Shown here: in pieces, positions 1 to 7,506 of the stretch
Layout: each line of letters opens with the position of its first letter
How positions within the stretch are numbered: position 1 is the first letter of the stretch
From: Actinomycetota bacterium
GTDB lineage: Bacteria; Actinomycetota; Actinomycetes; Nanopelagicales; Nanopelagicaceae
Direction: 5' to 3'
Length of the DNA stretch: 64,000 bases
Assembly: GCA_009699575.1 (NCBI GenBank)
Contig: WLNY01000003.1
Span: forward strand, 1 to 64,000
Notes under the pieces: generated by a model
What the model was told of the DNA's origin: nothing
What the model saw: the letters and a program-made list of their open reading frames with translations, nothing else
Databases searched by the model: none
Made by a program: the position numbers and the translations under genes

Positions 1-180
1 ATGTTGGTGCTACTGCATGGAGTTATTTCATCCTGGCGGTCCGGCAAAATTGCGCCAATGAATCCGTGGCAGGCAAAGACTCTCGAATGGAGTGTCGCAA
101 ACCCTGTACCTCTTGAAAACTTTGCAGAATTACCAGTTGTTACTTCAGATGCGTACGGTTATGGAAAGGCACAATCATGA
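1..180 (+). CDS. ctaD: Cytochrome c oxidase subunit I, C-terminal end (partial)
   Basis: This is the last 59 codons of a gene that enters from the left edge, so the first ATG in the window is not its start. The frame reads through NPWQAKTLEWSVANPVP and then NFAELPVV, the conserved cytoplasmic tail of heme-copper oxidase subunit I (aa3-type cytochrome c oxidase). The catalytic core, with the heme ligands and CuB site, lies outside the window. The stop overlaps the start of the next gene as ATGA, so translation of subunits I and III is probably coupled. A quinol oxidase subunit I cannot be fully excluded from the tail alone. Confidence 0.85.
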   Translation: MLVLLHGVISSWRSGKIAPMNPWQAKTLEWSVANPVPLENFAELPVVTSDAYGYGKAQS

Positions 181-782
181 GCGTTGAAACACATAACCCA
201 CATCATGAACATCCAGATGTCGTCGGAAGTCGAAATAGACTCGGCGTCATCCTGATCTTGGTCGCCGATATAGCTTTCGCACTTGGAATTCTCTTTGTTT
301 ACTTTTACCTTCGTCAACAGAATGTGAACGGGATGTGGTTGCCATCAGCAACAGAGGAACATCCAGCGATATTACCTATAAACACTCAAGGTTCTTGGAC
401 TGTTACTTCAGCGGCAGCGCTTGGTCTAGCGGCGCACTATTACGCGCTTAAAGGTGTTCGCGTAGGAAATCTCACGCAACTAAAACTGGGTGGCTTAACT
501 GCCACAGTTTTTTCACTGGTTGCGCTAGTGCTTCAGTTCAATCAGATTTCAAATGCGCCCTTTACATTTAATTCTGGTTCCTACGCGTCCTGTTATTACT
601 TGATCACAATAATGAATCTGGTCCACCTTATTCTCACCGCATTCATTTCATTTGGAAATTGGAATCGCTCGCGGTTGGGTATTTATGCAAAAGATCATTG
701 GCATGTTGAGATCGTCAACATTTGGTGGGTCTGGATGACTGTGTCATCATTACTCGGTGCATTCGCCCTCTCATTTAGTTAA
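177..782 (+). CDS. ctaE: Cytochrome c oxidase subunit III
   Basis: This is a 201-residue membrane protein with about five hydrophobic segments. It carries the subunit III signatures ADIAFALGILFVYFYLR near residues 30-46 and HWHVEIVNIWWVWM near 173-186, the conserved HW/W motif of the COX3 family. Subunit III stabilises the aa3 oxidase and supports proton uptake. The length suits the short bacterial form, which lacks the first two helices of the mitochondrial protein. The ATG overlaps the ctaD stop by four bases, so the two belong to one operon. The 3' end overlaps the next reading frame. Quinol oxidase subunit III is a close relative and a less likely alternative. Confidence 0.85.
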   Translation: MSVETHNPHHEHPDVVGSRNRLGVILILVADIAFALGILFVYFYLRQQNVNGMWLPSATEEHPAILPINTQGSWTVTSAAALGLAAHYYALKGVRVGNLTQLKLGGLTATVFSLVALVLQFNQISNAPFTFNSGSYASCYYLITIMNLVHLILTAFISFGNWNRSRLGIYAKDHWHVEIVNIWWVWMTVSSLLGAFALSFS

Positions 783-1662
783 TAAAAGTTGGATTTGGCA
801 ATACTTAGCACTTGGAATTGCTTGGGGCTGCTCGTTTATTTTTATCAAACTAGGTCTTGAATTTCTCACACCAGTGGGAGTCGCATTTGGACGAGTCTCA
901 CTCGGAGCGCTCACACTTATTACATATGCACGTTTACGCAAGATCTCATTGCCACGTAATCCTAAAATATGGGGACATTTAGTTTTCCTCGCTTTGAGCC
1001 TCAATGTCATACCAGGAATTCTTTTCGCTCAAGCCGAAACGCAAGTTACCTCAATTCTCGCCGGCATTATCAATGCAGTTACTCCCCTAATGACACTGGT
1101 GGCAATTATGCTCTTTTTCCGATCTGAAAAAGTTTCTCGCGAACAAATTATTGGGCTACTCGTAGGCTTTCTGGGAGTTCTCACAGTTCTAGGAGCATGG
1201 CGAGGGCTTGGTGATAATCCACCTTCAGCAATTCTTGCATTATTAATAGCGGTAACCTGCTATGGATTTTCATTCCCGTATTCCAGAAAGTTTGTACTAC
1301 CTAAGCAAATACAGCCTGAAGCATTAGCGGCTACACAAGTTCTCATCGCTTCGATTATCTTGCTACCTTTTTATCTTATTGATGGAATCGCAAAAGAGGA
1401 ATATCGGCCTGGTCCAGTATTTGCAATGATGGCACTTGGGATATTTGGAAGTGGATTTGCCTACATCTGGAATTTTCATATTATGCAAGCAGCAGGGAGT
1501 GCCATCGCAAGTTCGGTAACTTTCGTCACGCCAGTTGTCGCCGTAATTGTTGGAGTTATATTTCTAGGCGAGGGAATCACCTGGTATGAACCCTTCGGCG
1601 GTTTGATTGTTCTCTGCGGCGCCGCTATTGCACAAGGACGTTTAAAACTTAGTCGATCTTAA
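757..1662 (+). CDS. EamA/DMT-family membrane transporter
   Basis: The product is a 301-residue protein of about ten hydrophobic helices arranged as two repeats, the layout of the drug/metabolite transporter superfamily (two EamA domains). The first repeat opens with LGIAWGCSFIFIKLGLEFL, and the second half contains the typical GSAIASSVTFVTPVVAVIVG and GVIFLGEGITWYEPFGG. Such proteins export amino acids, metabolites or drugs; the substrate cannot be read from sequence. The GTG start chosen overlaps ctaE by 26 bases and no convincing later start exists, so coupling to the oxidase operon is likely. Its 3' end overlaps the converging nickel-permease gene by 14 bases. Confidence 0.8.
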   Translation: MHSPSHLVNKSWIWQYLALGIAWGCSFIFIKLGLEFLTPVGVAFGRVSLGALTLITYARLRKISLPRNPKIWGHLVFLALSLNVIPGILFAQAETQVTSILAGIINAVTPLMTLVAIMLFFRSEKVSREQIIGLLVGFLGVLTVLGAWRGLGDNPPSAILALLIAVTCYGFSFPYSRKFVLPKQIQPEALAATQVLIASIILLPFYLIDGIAKEEYRPGPVFAMMALGIFGSGFAYIWNFHIMQAAGSAIASSVTFVTPVVAVIVGVIFLGEGITWYEPFGGLIVLCGAAIAQGRLKLSRS

Positions 1663-2836
1663 AAGCATCACGAATAGGGCCAAGTTCAAGACCTGCTGCA
1701 GCATGATCTGAAATTTCACCACGCTGCATTTGAGCTGCATGTGCTTTGTTATGCCAGCGCTCTTCAATCTTTCCATAGCGCCATAAAAGAAGCGCCACAG
1801 ACCAGACAACAACGAATGCACCCACAATAAAGTAACCCGCGTCGTTGAGATTAAAAGCAAGAGCGTAATCCCAAAACCCACCGCTCAAACTTAATTGCCG
1901 AGCGAATACTTGACATAACTCTAAGCCGCCAACGAAAAGAGCAACAGAAACCGATAGACCAGTAATAATAATGTTGTAATAAACCTTACGAACCGGTTTT
2001 GAAAAAGCCCAACCATAAGCAAAGTTCATAAATGAACCATCGATAGTGTCGAGTAGTGACATTCCACCTGCGAAGAATAAAGGTAATGAAATAATCGCCC
2101 ACCAAGGAAGTCCAGCAACAACAGATGATCCGGCTAGAACAAGTAAACCAATTTCTGTTGCTGTATCAAATCCAAGACCAAAAAGAATTCCAAGCGGATA
2201 CATTTTCCAACTTGCATCGATGCGTCGAGCAATCGGGCCAAAAAATCGCATAAGCAATCCTCGAGAATTAAGATGCTTCTCTAATTCTTCTTCATTGTAT
2301 GTACCTTTACGCATTTGAATAAAAACGCCCACAATAGAAACCAGGATTATAAGATTGAGAATTGCAATGAGCATTAAGAAAGTTCCAGAAACTGTCGTTC
2401 CAACTAATCCGGTGTAATGATGTAGCGAAGAGTTCTCATCTTTTAGTTGACCACCAAGTGCTTTAATTCCAAAATTCAGTAAAATCGCGAGAAATGCAAC
2501 AACAGATGAATGTCCCAATGAGAAAAAGAAGCCAACCGCTAAAGGTCTCTTTCCTTCAGCCATTAACTTACGCGTTGTGTTATCAATGGCGCTGATGTGG
2601 TCAGCATCAAAAGCGTGACGCATTCCAAGTGTGTAAGCCAGTGCTGCGGTTCCCCAACCAAAGAGGGAGCCGTCACTAAGTTCGTAGTTACCACTTGTTG
2701 CTTTCCACATGAGCAAGGCCCCAGAAACGTGCAGAAAGGCGATAAAGCCAAACATCGCTCCCATACGTCGCCATTCATCGCGGGTCAAGCGTTCGCGTAG
2801 CGGGATCCTTTGGATCTCTCCGACGACTTGATTCAT
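1649..2836 (-). CDS. High-affinity nickel permease, NiCoT family
   Basis: This is a 395-residue multi-spanning membrane protein of the NiCoT (HoxN/NixA/NicT) family, which imports Ni2+ and sometimes Co2+. The family signature H-X4-D-H is present as RHAFDADHI at residues 73-81, followed by GFFFSLGHSSVV and GFDTATEIG, the other metal-site motifs. I chose the ATG at 2836 rather than an upstream in-frame ATG because GAGGAG lies just ahead of it and the upstream extension would cover the promoter. The gene stands alone and diverges from a secreted-protein gene. A palindrome matching the actinobacterial Nur box lies between promoter and start, so nickel repression is expected. No nickel enzyme gene is in the window. 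Confidence 0.9.
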   Translation of the reverse strand: MNQVVGEIQRIPLRERLTRDEWRRMGAMFGFIAFLHVSGALLMWKATSGNYELSDGSLFGWGTAALAYTLGMRHAFDADHISAIDNTTRKLMAEGKRPLAVGFFFSLGHSSVVAFLAILLNFGIKALGGQLKDENSSLHHYTGLVGTTVSGTFLMLIAILNLIILVSIVGVFIQMRKGTYNEEELEKHLNSRGLLMRFFGPIARRIDASWKMYPLGILFGLGFDTATEIGLLVLAGSSVVAGLPWWAIISLPLFFAGGMSLLDTIDGSFMNFAYGWAFSKPVRKVYYNIIITGLSVSVALFVGGLELCQVFARQLSLSGGFWDYALAFNLNDAGYFIVGAFVVVWSVALLLWRYGKIEERWHNKAHAAQMQRGEISDHAAAGLELGPIRDAFKID

Positions 2837-2859
2837 GTGCGGTGACTCCTCAGTGGTTG

Positions 2860-2876
2860 TTGCAAATGATTTGCAT
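2860..2876. promoter_or_regulatory. Putative Nur (nickel-uptake regulator) operator
   Basis: The plus strand reads TTGCAAATGATTTGCAT, an inverted repeat with the form TTGCAA-N5-TTGCAt. The Streptomyces Nur (FUR-family) box is tTGCaa-N5-ttGCAA, which this matches at nearly every position. It sits 23 bases upstream of the nickel-permease ATG and covers the predicted transcription start of that gene, the usual place for a nickel-dependent repressor site. Zur and Fur boxes have different cores. Confidence 0.75.
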
Positions 2877-2880
2877 GTAG

Positions 2881-2909
2881 AGGGTAAGGGGCAGGAAGGA
2901 CTCTGTCCA
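2881..2909 (-). promoter_or_regulatory. Predicted promoter of the nickel-permease gene
   Basis: Read on the minus strand this gives TGGACA, a 17-base spacer, then TACCCT. The predicted start of transcription falls about seven bases further on, inside the Nur-like box at 2860-2876. The -10 is weak outside the invariant TA and final T. Confidence 0.5.
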
Positions 2910-2911
2910 CT

Positions 2912-2917
2912 TAAACT
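2912..2917 (+). promoter_or_regulatory. -10 box for the secreted DMFase-like gene (leaderless)
   Basis: TAAACT ends seven bases before the ATG at 2925, which places the transcript start on or next to the start codon. This supports the ATG at 2925 as the true start and suggests a leaderless mRNA. No Shine-Dalgarno sequence is visible. Confidence 0.5.
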
Positions 2918-2924
2918 AGGGACC

Positions 2925-4304
2925 ATGAGAGGACCCCACCCTTTACTGAGAGCGATTGTGGCCTCCTCGATCTTCATTTCCCTTATTGCTTCGTCACCAC
3001 ACAGTCATGCCCTTGGGGGCTGCGGCTGGGATACCAAAGATGGATGGGTGGCACGAGAAAATGCCAAAGCTGGAAATCCCACATGGGATACAGGTCTGCC
3101 CGTTCGGATGAGTGCAGATTTCAGTAGGCGAAATCCTGGCTCTTCTCGAATTGAAGGATGGTTTGGTTCGACCAGTGCTCGATGCGGCCAGACAGTAGCT
3201 CTACACCTTGTAGGGCTTCGCGATGAGGCAAAGATTTCAATTTATCGAATGGGCTATTACAAAGGCGCAGGTGCTCGTTTTATCTCTTCAGCCAGAGTAA
3301 AAAACCCACTGTGGAAATACACCATTTCCAACCAAACCCCACCAGGACAATATTTATTTCGACTTGATCAAGCAAAGAGTGTTAGTGCCTTCGTTCCCTT
3401 GATAATTCGTGATGAGAATTCGAAATCGAATATCACATTTATTTCATCAGTCCTCACGTGGCAGTCCTATAACCAGTGGGGCGGCTCATCGCTGTATAAA
3501 GGTCCAAATGCAAAGCGGGAAACACAGGCAAAAGAAGTTTCCTTCGATAGACCATACGATGGCGATGGAGCGGGACAATTTAGATATTTAGAATTTCCAG
3601 CCACACAGTTGGCTGAGAAAAATGGAATCGCAATAAATTACATAACTGATATTGATTTAGATTCCGATCCAACGGTATTGAGATCCACACAATCAATAGT
3701 TGTTGGAGGTCATAGTGAATACTGGACCGAAAGAATGCGCGGAGCCATAGAAACATCAGTTAATCGTGGAATTAATCTTGTCTCACTCGGAGCAAATACC
3801 GGATATAACCGCACAATACTTTCACAAAATTCGCGAGCAATGGGAAAAATAGTGAAATGGCGTGATCCAACTATTAAAAAACCGGAATCTTTACTTTTTG
3901 GTTCACAATATTTCGCGTTGGGTGTTCATGAAGACTACGTAGTTACAAACGCACAAGTGTGGCCATTTAACGTGCTAAAGCAGGGACAAAGAATTAAAGG
4001 AATTGCTGGCAATGAAGTTGATTCGGCTCTTAATGCCAAAGGCCCCGCTATTGAGGTTCTTGCAAAATCCTCTAATGAAGCAATGGCTACCTATTACACA
4101 TTGCCCTCAGGATCTGGCATCTTAAATATGGGGACAATTGGCTGGGTATGCGCCATTGGAAACATTTGTCCATGGGGTCATAAATTTGCTCTGAGAACAA
4201 GGAATGAAATACGACTAGTAACAGAAGAGATTTTCACAGGACTTACTAAGGGACCTCTAGGGCACTGGCGCCTAGCAACACCCGATATTCCTGCACGTTT
4301 GTAG
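2925..4304 (+). CDS. Secreted N,N-dimethylformamidase beta-subunit-like protein
   Basis: The 459-residue product begins with a signal peptide (MRGPHPLLRAIVASSIFISL, then a small-residue stretch ending near residue 30). The remainder resembles the C-terminal domain of the N,N-dimethylformamidase large subunit, a family often found as lone secreted proteins in actinobacteria. Visible hallmarks are IYRMGYYKGAGAR, LTWQSYNQWGGSSLY and VVGGHSEYWTERM near residues 259-271; in DMFase a tyrosine of the equivalent GxHxEY segment binds the mononuclear iron. There is no small-subunit gene next to it, so amide hydrolysis is unproven. A longer in-frame start at 2835 was rejected because it precedes the signal peptide and promoter. 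Confidence 0.65.
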   Translation: MRGPHPLLRAIVASSIFISLIASSPHSHALGGCGWDTKDGWVARENAKAGNPTWDTGLPVRMSADFSRRNPGSSRIEGWFGSTSARCGQTVALHLVGLRDEAKISIYRMGYYKGAGARFISSARVKNPLWKYTISNQTPPGQYLFRLDQAKSVSAFVPLIIRDENSKSNITFISSVLTWQSYNQWGGSSLYKGPNAKRETQAKEVSFDRPYDGDGAGQFRYLEFPATQLAEKNGIAINYITDIDLDSDPTVLRSTQSIVVGGHSEYWTERMRGAIETSVNRGINLVSLGANTGYNRTILSQNSRAMGKIVKWRDPTIKKPESLLFGSQYFALGVHEDYVVTNAQVWPFNVLKQGQRIKGIAGNEVDSALNAKGPAIEVLAKSSNEAMATYYTLPSGSGILNMGTIGWVCAIGNICPWGHKFALRTRNEIRLVTEEIFTGLTKGPLGHWRLATPDIPARL

Positions 4305-4369
4305 CCTTTTGCGTATAGAGTCGCCATCACTTCAATGTACTTACGTGCAAAATCTATGGGGAGGTCAAC

Positions 4370-5323
4370 ATGAGTGAAGATGGCGACCAAGACGATCTCA
4401 TCACCGAAGAAATGCTATGGGATCGAATTCCAGAAGTAGAAGGCGCAGAGCGAGCAAGTACTTACTATGAATTAAGCGCACGGATTTATGCACGAGGACA
4501 ATATGACGAAGCGCTAGCGCTTGCAGAAACAGCCTGCGATATTTATTCAGGACTCGGTGCTAGCGCGCCGAGTGAAGGACTTGCACAGGCGTATTCCGCG
4601 ATTGGTTATAACCTGAATCAACTGAAGCGTATGGACGAAGCTGCAACTGCCATGAGTAAAGCGGTTGAAATATTGCGCCAAAACAAATCTCCGATTGCTC
4701 TCGAACTTGCATGCACCTTAGGCGAGTGGTGGTATTCCTCGAAGAGTTATGAAAAAGTAATTGAAACAATGGAAGAATGTGCTCAAGAACATCTAGTCGA
4801 TGGAAATGAAATCGGCGCAGCGAATGACCTCCATTTAATTGGGTGCGCGTACCGAGACCTTAAAAAATATGAAGAAGCAGTTGCATCTTTCCAGGAGGCT
4901 CGCGGTCTCTATAAGAAGAATAAAGAAGTTATCCACGTTGCTCGTTGTGATCAAAAGATTGCCTCGTGTCTTGTAGAACTCGATCGAGGCGAAGAAGCAC
5001 TTACTGCTGCCCGTAAGGCACTGGATGTTTTTGAAACAGCACATGATCATTTGCGTGAGACCTTTGCGCTATTTGAGTACGGAAAAGCTCAGATCCTTCT
5101 AGGCAAACTAGAAGAAGGTTTGGATTCACTCGATCAAGTTCTTCAAATTGCCACAGATGAAGATCCAAAAGATTTTGAATTCATCGTGGACATTGAAGGC
5201 CGAATGTCAGTTGTTATGCGCAGACTTGGTCGAATTGATGAAGCGAATGAAGTGGATAGGCGACTACTTTCTGTGCGAGAAGCTATGTCTGAAAGCAGTA
5301 GCAGCGAAGAAGAGCGCGCCTAA
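4370..5323 (+). CDS. TPR-repeat protein
   Basis: The product is a 317-residue soluble protein made almost wholly of tetratricopeptide-like helix pairs. Examples are YYELSARIYARGQYDEALALAE near residue 30, LAQAYSAIGYNLNQLKRMDEAATAMSKAV, and LIGCAYRDLKKYEEAVASFQEAR. TPR arrays mediate protein-protein contacts; the partner is unknown. It has no signal peptide, starts with an acidic segment, and ends with a serine/glutamate-rich tail. The ATG is preceded by a strong GGGGAGG sequence seven bases upstream, and TATAGAGT about 55 bases upstream is a possible -10. Its last 60 bases overlap the converging MFS gene. The role cannot be inferred from neighbours. Confidence 0.8.
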   Translation: MSEDGDQDDLITEEMLWDRIPEVEGAERASTYYELSARIYARGQYDEALALAETACDIYSGLGASAPSEGLAQAYSAIGYNLNQLKRMDEAATAMSKAVEILRQNKSPIALELACTLGEWWYSSKSYEKVIETMEECAQEHLVDGNEIGAANDLHLIGCAYRDLKKYEEAVASFQEARGLYKKNKEVIHVARCDQKIASCLVELDRGEEALTAARKALDVFETAHDHLRETFALFEYGKAQILLGKLEEGLDSLDQVLQIATDEDPKDFEFIVDIEGRMSVVMRRLGRIDEANEVDRRLLSVREAMSESSSSEEERA

Positions 5324-6445
5324 AAACGCTCCGAAAGCGGCAATAAGCAAGGGCCACTGGATTTCGCCTTGGCTCCACAGGAGGCCACCCCAGATCCCGG
5401 CGCCCAGAACAGCAAAGTTCATTGATGCTTGGTAAACACCTTGTGCACGGCCTCGATGGTTTTTTTCACTGAGTCCAGCAATCCATGCTTTCCCAACTCC
5501 ATCAGTGAGTGCTGGAAAAAGTCCGTAGATTGCAAGTGCAAGTAAAGCAATTCCATGATTGTGCGTGATGCCAAGAAGTGCGTAGGCGGTCGAGAAAGCA
5601 GTAAGTCCCACTGCATAAATTATGCGTGGAGAAAACCTGTCAGCTAAGTATCCACCGGGATATGCAGCGATAACTGTCATCCCGCTAAATAATATATATG
5701 CACCAACCACACCTTTGGTCGAAAATCCAATATCGTGTAGTCGAAGTAAAAGAAGTGCATCAGGAATATTTGTTAACTGGATAAGTACAAGTATTGCGAT
5801 TGCACGCTTTAATGGATTGGGTAAAATTGGATGAGGTTCGAGCTTAATTGGGCGAGGTTGACGCGCGGGCTTATCTTTTTCACGAATGAGCAAAGTAAGA
5901 AGACCAGAAATTAGCGCAGGAATCAGCGCCCATTTTGCGACTGCGCGCACATCATCATTTAATAGTGTTAATCCGATGAGAGCCAGCAGTGGACCTATAA
6001 CTGCACCTAAATTATCGCCGCTGCGGTGAAACCCAAAGGCCTTCCCTAAATCCTTTTTCTCCACAGAGTCATGAATAAGTGCATCTCGAGGTGCACTTCG
6101 CAATCCTTTTCCAATTCGATCTGTCACCCGGCCAAAGAAAACAAGCGGCCAGGATGAGGCAAGAACTACAAAACCTTTACCAATTCCTGCAACCGTATAA
6201 CCAGCAACTACAAACGGTTTTCGACCGATGCGGTCACTGGCACCTCCTGAAAGTAGTTTTGTGAAACCAGCCGCTGCCTCTGCACAACCTTCTATTAAAC
6301 CTAAAGCCAATGGCGCCGCACCTATTACTCCTGTGAGGAGAATAGGGAGTAAAGGATAGAGAAGTTCACTTGCAGCATCTTGTGCCAACGATATTAAAGT
6401 TAAAATTATGAGATTTGGTGTGAGCCAACGCAGAGATGAATTCAT
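5264..6445 (-). CDS. Major facilitator superfamily transporter
   Basis: This is a 393-residue protein with about twelve hydrophobic segments. The loop after helix 2 reads GGASDRIGRKPFVVAGY, the classic MFS motif G-x3-D-R-x-G-R-[KR]. A second-half counterpart, GGYLADRFSPR, is also visible, as expected of the duplicated fold. The substrate is not evident; the family includes drug and sugar exporters. It follows the SpoU methyltransferase gene with a four-base ATGA overlap, so the two are cotranscribed. The last 20 codons run antisense into the TPR gene, an unusually long convergent overlap. Confidence 0.85.
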   Translation of the reverse strand: MNSSLRWLTPNLIILTLISLAQDAASELLYPLLPILLTGVIGAAPLALGLIEGCAEAAAGFTKLLSGGASDRIGRKPFVVAGYTVAGIGKGFVVLASSWPLVFFGRVTDRIGKGLRSAPRDALIHDSVEKKDLGKAFGFHRSGDNLGAVIGPLLALIGLTLLNDDVRAVAKWALIPALISGLLTLLIREKDKPARQPRPIKLEPHPILPNPLKRAIAILVLIQLTNIPDALLLLRLHDIGFSTKGVVGAYILFSGMTVIAAYPGGYLADRFSPRIIYAVGLTAFSTAYALLGITHNHGIALLALAIYGLFPALTDGVGKAWIAGLSEKNHRGRAQGVYQASMNFAVLGAGIWGGLLWSQGEIQWPLLIAAFGAFLGALFFAATAFRHSFSHRK

Positions 6446-7089
6446 CGAGGTAAATGAATCAGTGCCCAGTGGTACATCGCGATTGCCCCAGCAGCTGATG
6501 CATTCATCGAGCGGGTAGAGCCATATTGCTCGATGGCGTACAGAACAGGACAGATAGCTATTGCTTCATCCGACATTCCTGCGCCTTCCTGCCCAAAAAG
6601 CAGTACGCAACTCTCCGGTAGCTCTGCTGATTCAAGTTGCTTTGAACCAGGAACATTATCGATTCCAACAATTGGAACATCATTACTTTCACACCAATCA
6701 GCAAATTCAGCGATGGTGGGATGGTGAATCACGGTGAGATATCGATCAGTAACCATCGCACCGCGCTTGTTCCAATCTCGTTTTCCAATTATGTGAACAG
6801 CGGTGACATTAAATGCATTTGCAGTTCGAACAATCGAACCAATATTGAGGTCATGTTGCCAATTCTCAATGGCAATCTGCAACTTATGTCGCTTAGTGTT
6901 CAGATCCGCAACTATTGCTGCAACCGTCCAATATCGATAATGATCAAGGACATTCCTCCTGTCACCATTTTCGAGGAGTTCAGAATCCCACTGCTCTCCC
7001 TCTGGCCACGGGCGTGGGTGAGGACCGACACCAACAACGGGAAAAAATTCACCTGGGCCGATTGTGGCCGGAGTTATTGGAGTATCCAT
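6442..7089 (-). CDS. SpoU/TrmH-family RNA 2'-O-methyltransferase
   Basis: A 215-residue SPOUT-fold methyltransferase that uses S-adenosylmethionine to methylate a ribose 2'-OH of tRNA or rRNA. The three family motifs are present: LNIGSIVRTA at residues 81-90 with the Asn and Arg, LLFGQEGAGM at 163-172, and IEQYGSTRSMNASAA at 186-200, which forms the knotted cofactor site. The N-terminal 75 residues are an extra domain of unclear role. A TAGAGT box six bases before the ATG suggests a leaderless transcript. The target nucleotide cannot be told from sequence. It heads a two-gene operon with the MFS transporter. Confidence 0.85.
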   Translation of the reverse strand: MDTPITPATIGPGEFFPVVGVGPHPRPWPEGEQWDSELLENGDRRNVLDHYRYWTVAAIVADLNTKRHKLQIAIENWQHDLNIGSIVRTANAFNVTAVHIIGKRDWNKRGAMVTDRYLTVIHHPTIAEFADWCESNDVPIVGIDNVPGSKQLESAELPESCVLLFGQEGAGMSDEAIAICPVLYAIEQYGSTRSMNASAAGAIAMYHWALIHLPR

Positions 7090-7095
7090 GTATGC

Positions 7096-7105
7096 ACTCT
7101 AAACT
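7096..7105. promoter_or_regulatory. Back-to-back -10 elements of divergent genes
   Basis: The sequence ACTCTAAACT has the form ANNNTANNNT. On the minus strand it supplies TAGAGT six bases before the methyltransferase ATG at 7089. On the plus strand it supplies TAAACT for the membrane-protein gene at 7133. The two hexamers share the central TA. Confidence 0.45.
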
Positions 7106-7132
7106 GAACACCTTCAGAATGGGAGTTCACGC

Positions 7133-7498
7133 ATGAGCCTGGTCCACACAATTGCCTTTGTGATTCATATGCTTGCAATTATCGGAATTTTAACTCTGCT
7201 GATACATCCACTCAGAGCTTTCCCTCGCACATTTAATGTGGGCGTAATTCATAGTGCGGCTACCGCTCTAGTCGCAGGAGTTGTGATGGTGGGAGTTCAA
7301 CATGGATTACATGCAGATAATCCAACTGAATATCCACTCTACAACAACACCAAAATTGCAATTAAGTTTTTAATTGTTGTTGCTATTCTAATTCTCGGAC
7401 TTCGCCAGAAAAATAAATCTGAATTCACAACCAATACATGGGCAACAATGTTGGGTCTAACAATAATAAATATTTTGATTGCTTCCCTTTGGAATTAA
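7133..7498 (+). CDS. Small four-helix membrane protein, unknown function
   Basis: I do not recognise this 121-residue protein. It has four hydrophobic segments at roughly residues 3-25, 38-56, 76-93 and 103-119, short loops, and no cofactor motif apart from histidines near helix ends (H5, H12, H25, H40, H57, H60). The start ATG has GGGAG seven bases upstream. It lies directly ahead of dacB with eight bases between its stop and the dacB start, so both are likely transcribed from the divergent promoter at 7096-7105. A respiratory or cell-envelope role is possible but unsupported. Confidence 0.65.
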   Translation: MSLVHTIAFVIHMLAIIGILTLLIHPLRAFPRTFNVGVIHSAATALVAGVVMVGVQHGLHADNPTEYPLYNNTKIAIKFLIVVAILILGLRQKNKSEFTTNTWATMLGLTIINILIASLWN

Positions 7499-7506
7499 TC
7501 TCACAC

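Noticed and set aside
2835-2924. Upstream in-frame start of the DMFase-like gene
   Set aside because: It would put 30 residues before a clear signal peptide and across the Nur box and divergent promoter.
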